Source: an uncultured Lachnospiraceae bacterium
GTDB lineage: Bacteria > Bacillota_A > Clostridia > Lachnospirales > Lachnospiraceae
Length of the DNA stretch: 5,937 bases
NCBI GenBank assembly: GCA_902780985.1
Contig: CACZHN010000153.1
Coordinates: 1-5,937 of the forward strand
Direction of reading: 5' to 3'
Shown: positions 5,701-5,937 of the stretch, in pieces
How positions within the stretch are numbered: the first letter of the stretch is position 1
How the letters are laid out: each line of letters opens with the position of its first letter
Position numbers and translations under genes: made by a program
The notes under the pieces: generated by a model
Told to the model about the DNA's origin: nothing
The model's database searches: none
What the model saw: the letters and a program-made list of their open reading frames with translations, nothing else

Positions 5701-5937
5701 GAATACTTAATTACGATGAAACCGAAAACAAAGACTATTGGATCGAACGGATATCAAAGGGAGACTGGAGGGCGGCGGCCTATCTGGCAGGTCTTCTTAA
5801 GGACGGTACATTTCATGAGAAGTACGGTGAGAAGACTCAGCTGTTTCTACTCACGGAAGGCGAGGAACTTATGTCTTTCTGTACTTATGCCGAGCGTGAC
5901 GAGATTGATGATGATTCCCTTAAGCCGTGGATAGGGT
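5697..5937 (+). CDS. GNAT-family N-acetyltransferase, N-terminal fragment
   Basis: An open frame of 80 codons runs from ATG 5697 off the window end. AAAGGAG (5686-5692) lies 4 nt upstream and the start overlaps the CPBP stop as ATGA. The residues include YWIERISKGDW, LFLLTEGEELMSFCTYAE and SLKPWIG. This is the N-terminal half of clostridial GNAT proteins, in which the LPWIG-like segment leads into the acetyl-CoA-binding region (not visible here). The family moves an acetyl group from acetyl-CoA to an amine; the acceptor is unknown. A +1-frame ORF from 5716 is a shadow of this gene. Coupling to CPBP suggests it belongs to the LytTR operon. Confidence 0.82.
   Translation, partial: MRILNYDETENKDYWIERISKGDWRAAAYLAGLLKDGTFHEKYGEKTQLFLLTEGEELMSFCTYAERDEIDDDSLKPWIG

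Noticed and set aside
5716..5934. 72-codon ORF near the right end
   Set aside because: It is in the wrong frame; the frame starting at 5697 has a ribosome binding site, overlaps the CPBP stop and gives a recognisable GNAT N-terminus.
1..5937. CRISPR array, tRNA, rRNA, IS element or phage genes
   Set aside because: No regularly spaced repeats, tRNA-like cloverleaf, transposase or phage-like proteins were seen.

Overview
The window looks like a chromosomal segment from a low-to-mid GC, anaerobic Firmicute, most likely a Lachnospiraceae member (Butyrivibrio/Roseburia-like). This rests on gene families and style only: AGGAGG-type ribosome binding sites, tightly packed co-directional genes, and LytTR, CPBP and GNAT proteins of clostridial type. 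No 16S or other species marker is present. All seven recognisable genes lie on the + strand.

Region 1 (1-1610) is the end of an operon. It holds the C-terminus of an ABC transporter ATPase, which overlaps by one base a lipoprotein precursor. The body of that lipoprotein is an Ntn-hydrolase of the C45/choloylglycine-hydrolase type, with a putative nucleophile Cys200 behind a long pro-region.

Region 2 (1611-1796) is a structured intergenic stretch. A near-consensus sigma-A promoter overlaps the end of the lipoprotein gene. It is followed by a 22-bp hairpin, a short GAGGCGAAGCCTC hairpin, and a third hairpin with the same GCGAAGC core that runs straight into a T-run. The stretch ends in a G7 Shine-Dalgarno-like tract enclosed by a small inverted repeat. 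It may be an attenuated leader, a small RNA, or the terminator of region 1.

Region 3 (1797-3853) is an OmpR-family two-component system. The response regulator and the membrane histidine kinase overlap by ATGA. The kinase has a glycine where an acidic residue normally follows the phospho-accepting histidine.

Region 4 (3854-5937) starts with an 89-bp gap carrying an 11-bp imperfect direct repeat at exactly 21-bp spacing, the geometry typical of LytTR operators. A coupled operon follows: a LytTR-only transcription regulator, a DUF3021-like four-helix membrane protein, a CPBP intramembrane protease-family protein, and a GNAT acetyltransferase cut by the window end. LytTR plus membrane inhibitor is the layout of LytTR regulatory systems (HdrRM/BrsRM type). 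The CPBP protein is the most interesting addition, because it could in principle act on the membrane partner.

Overall this is a signalling-rich locus with two regulatory modules in tandem, probably linked to envelope stress, peptide/bacteriocin response or cell-cell interaction. That physiological role is inference.
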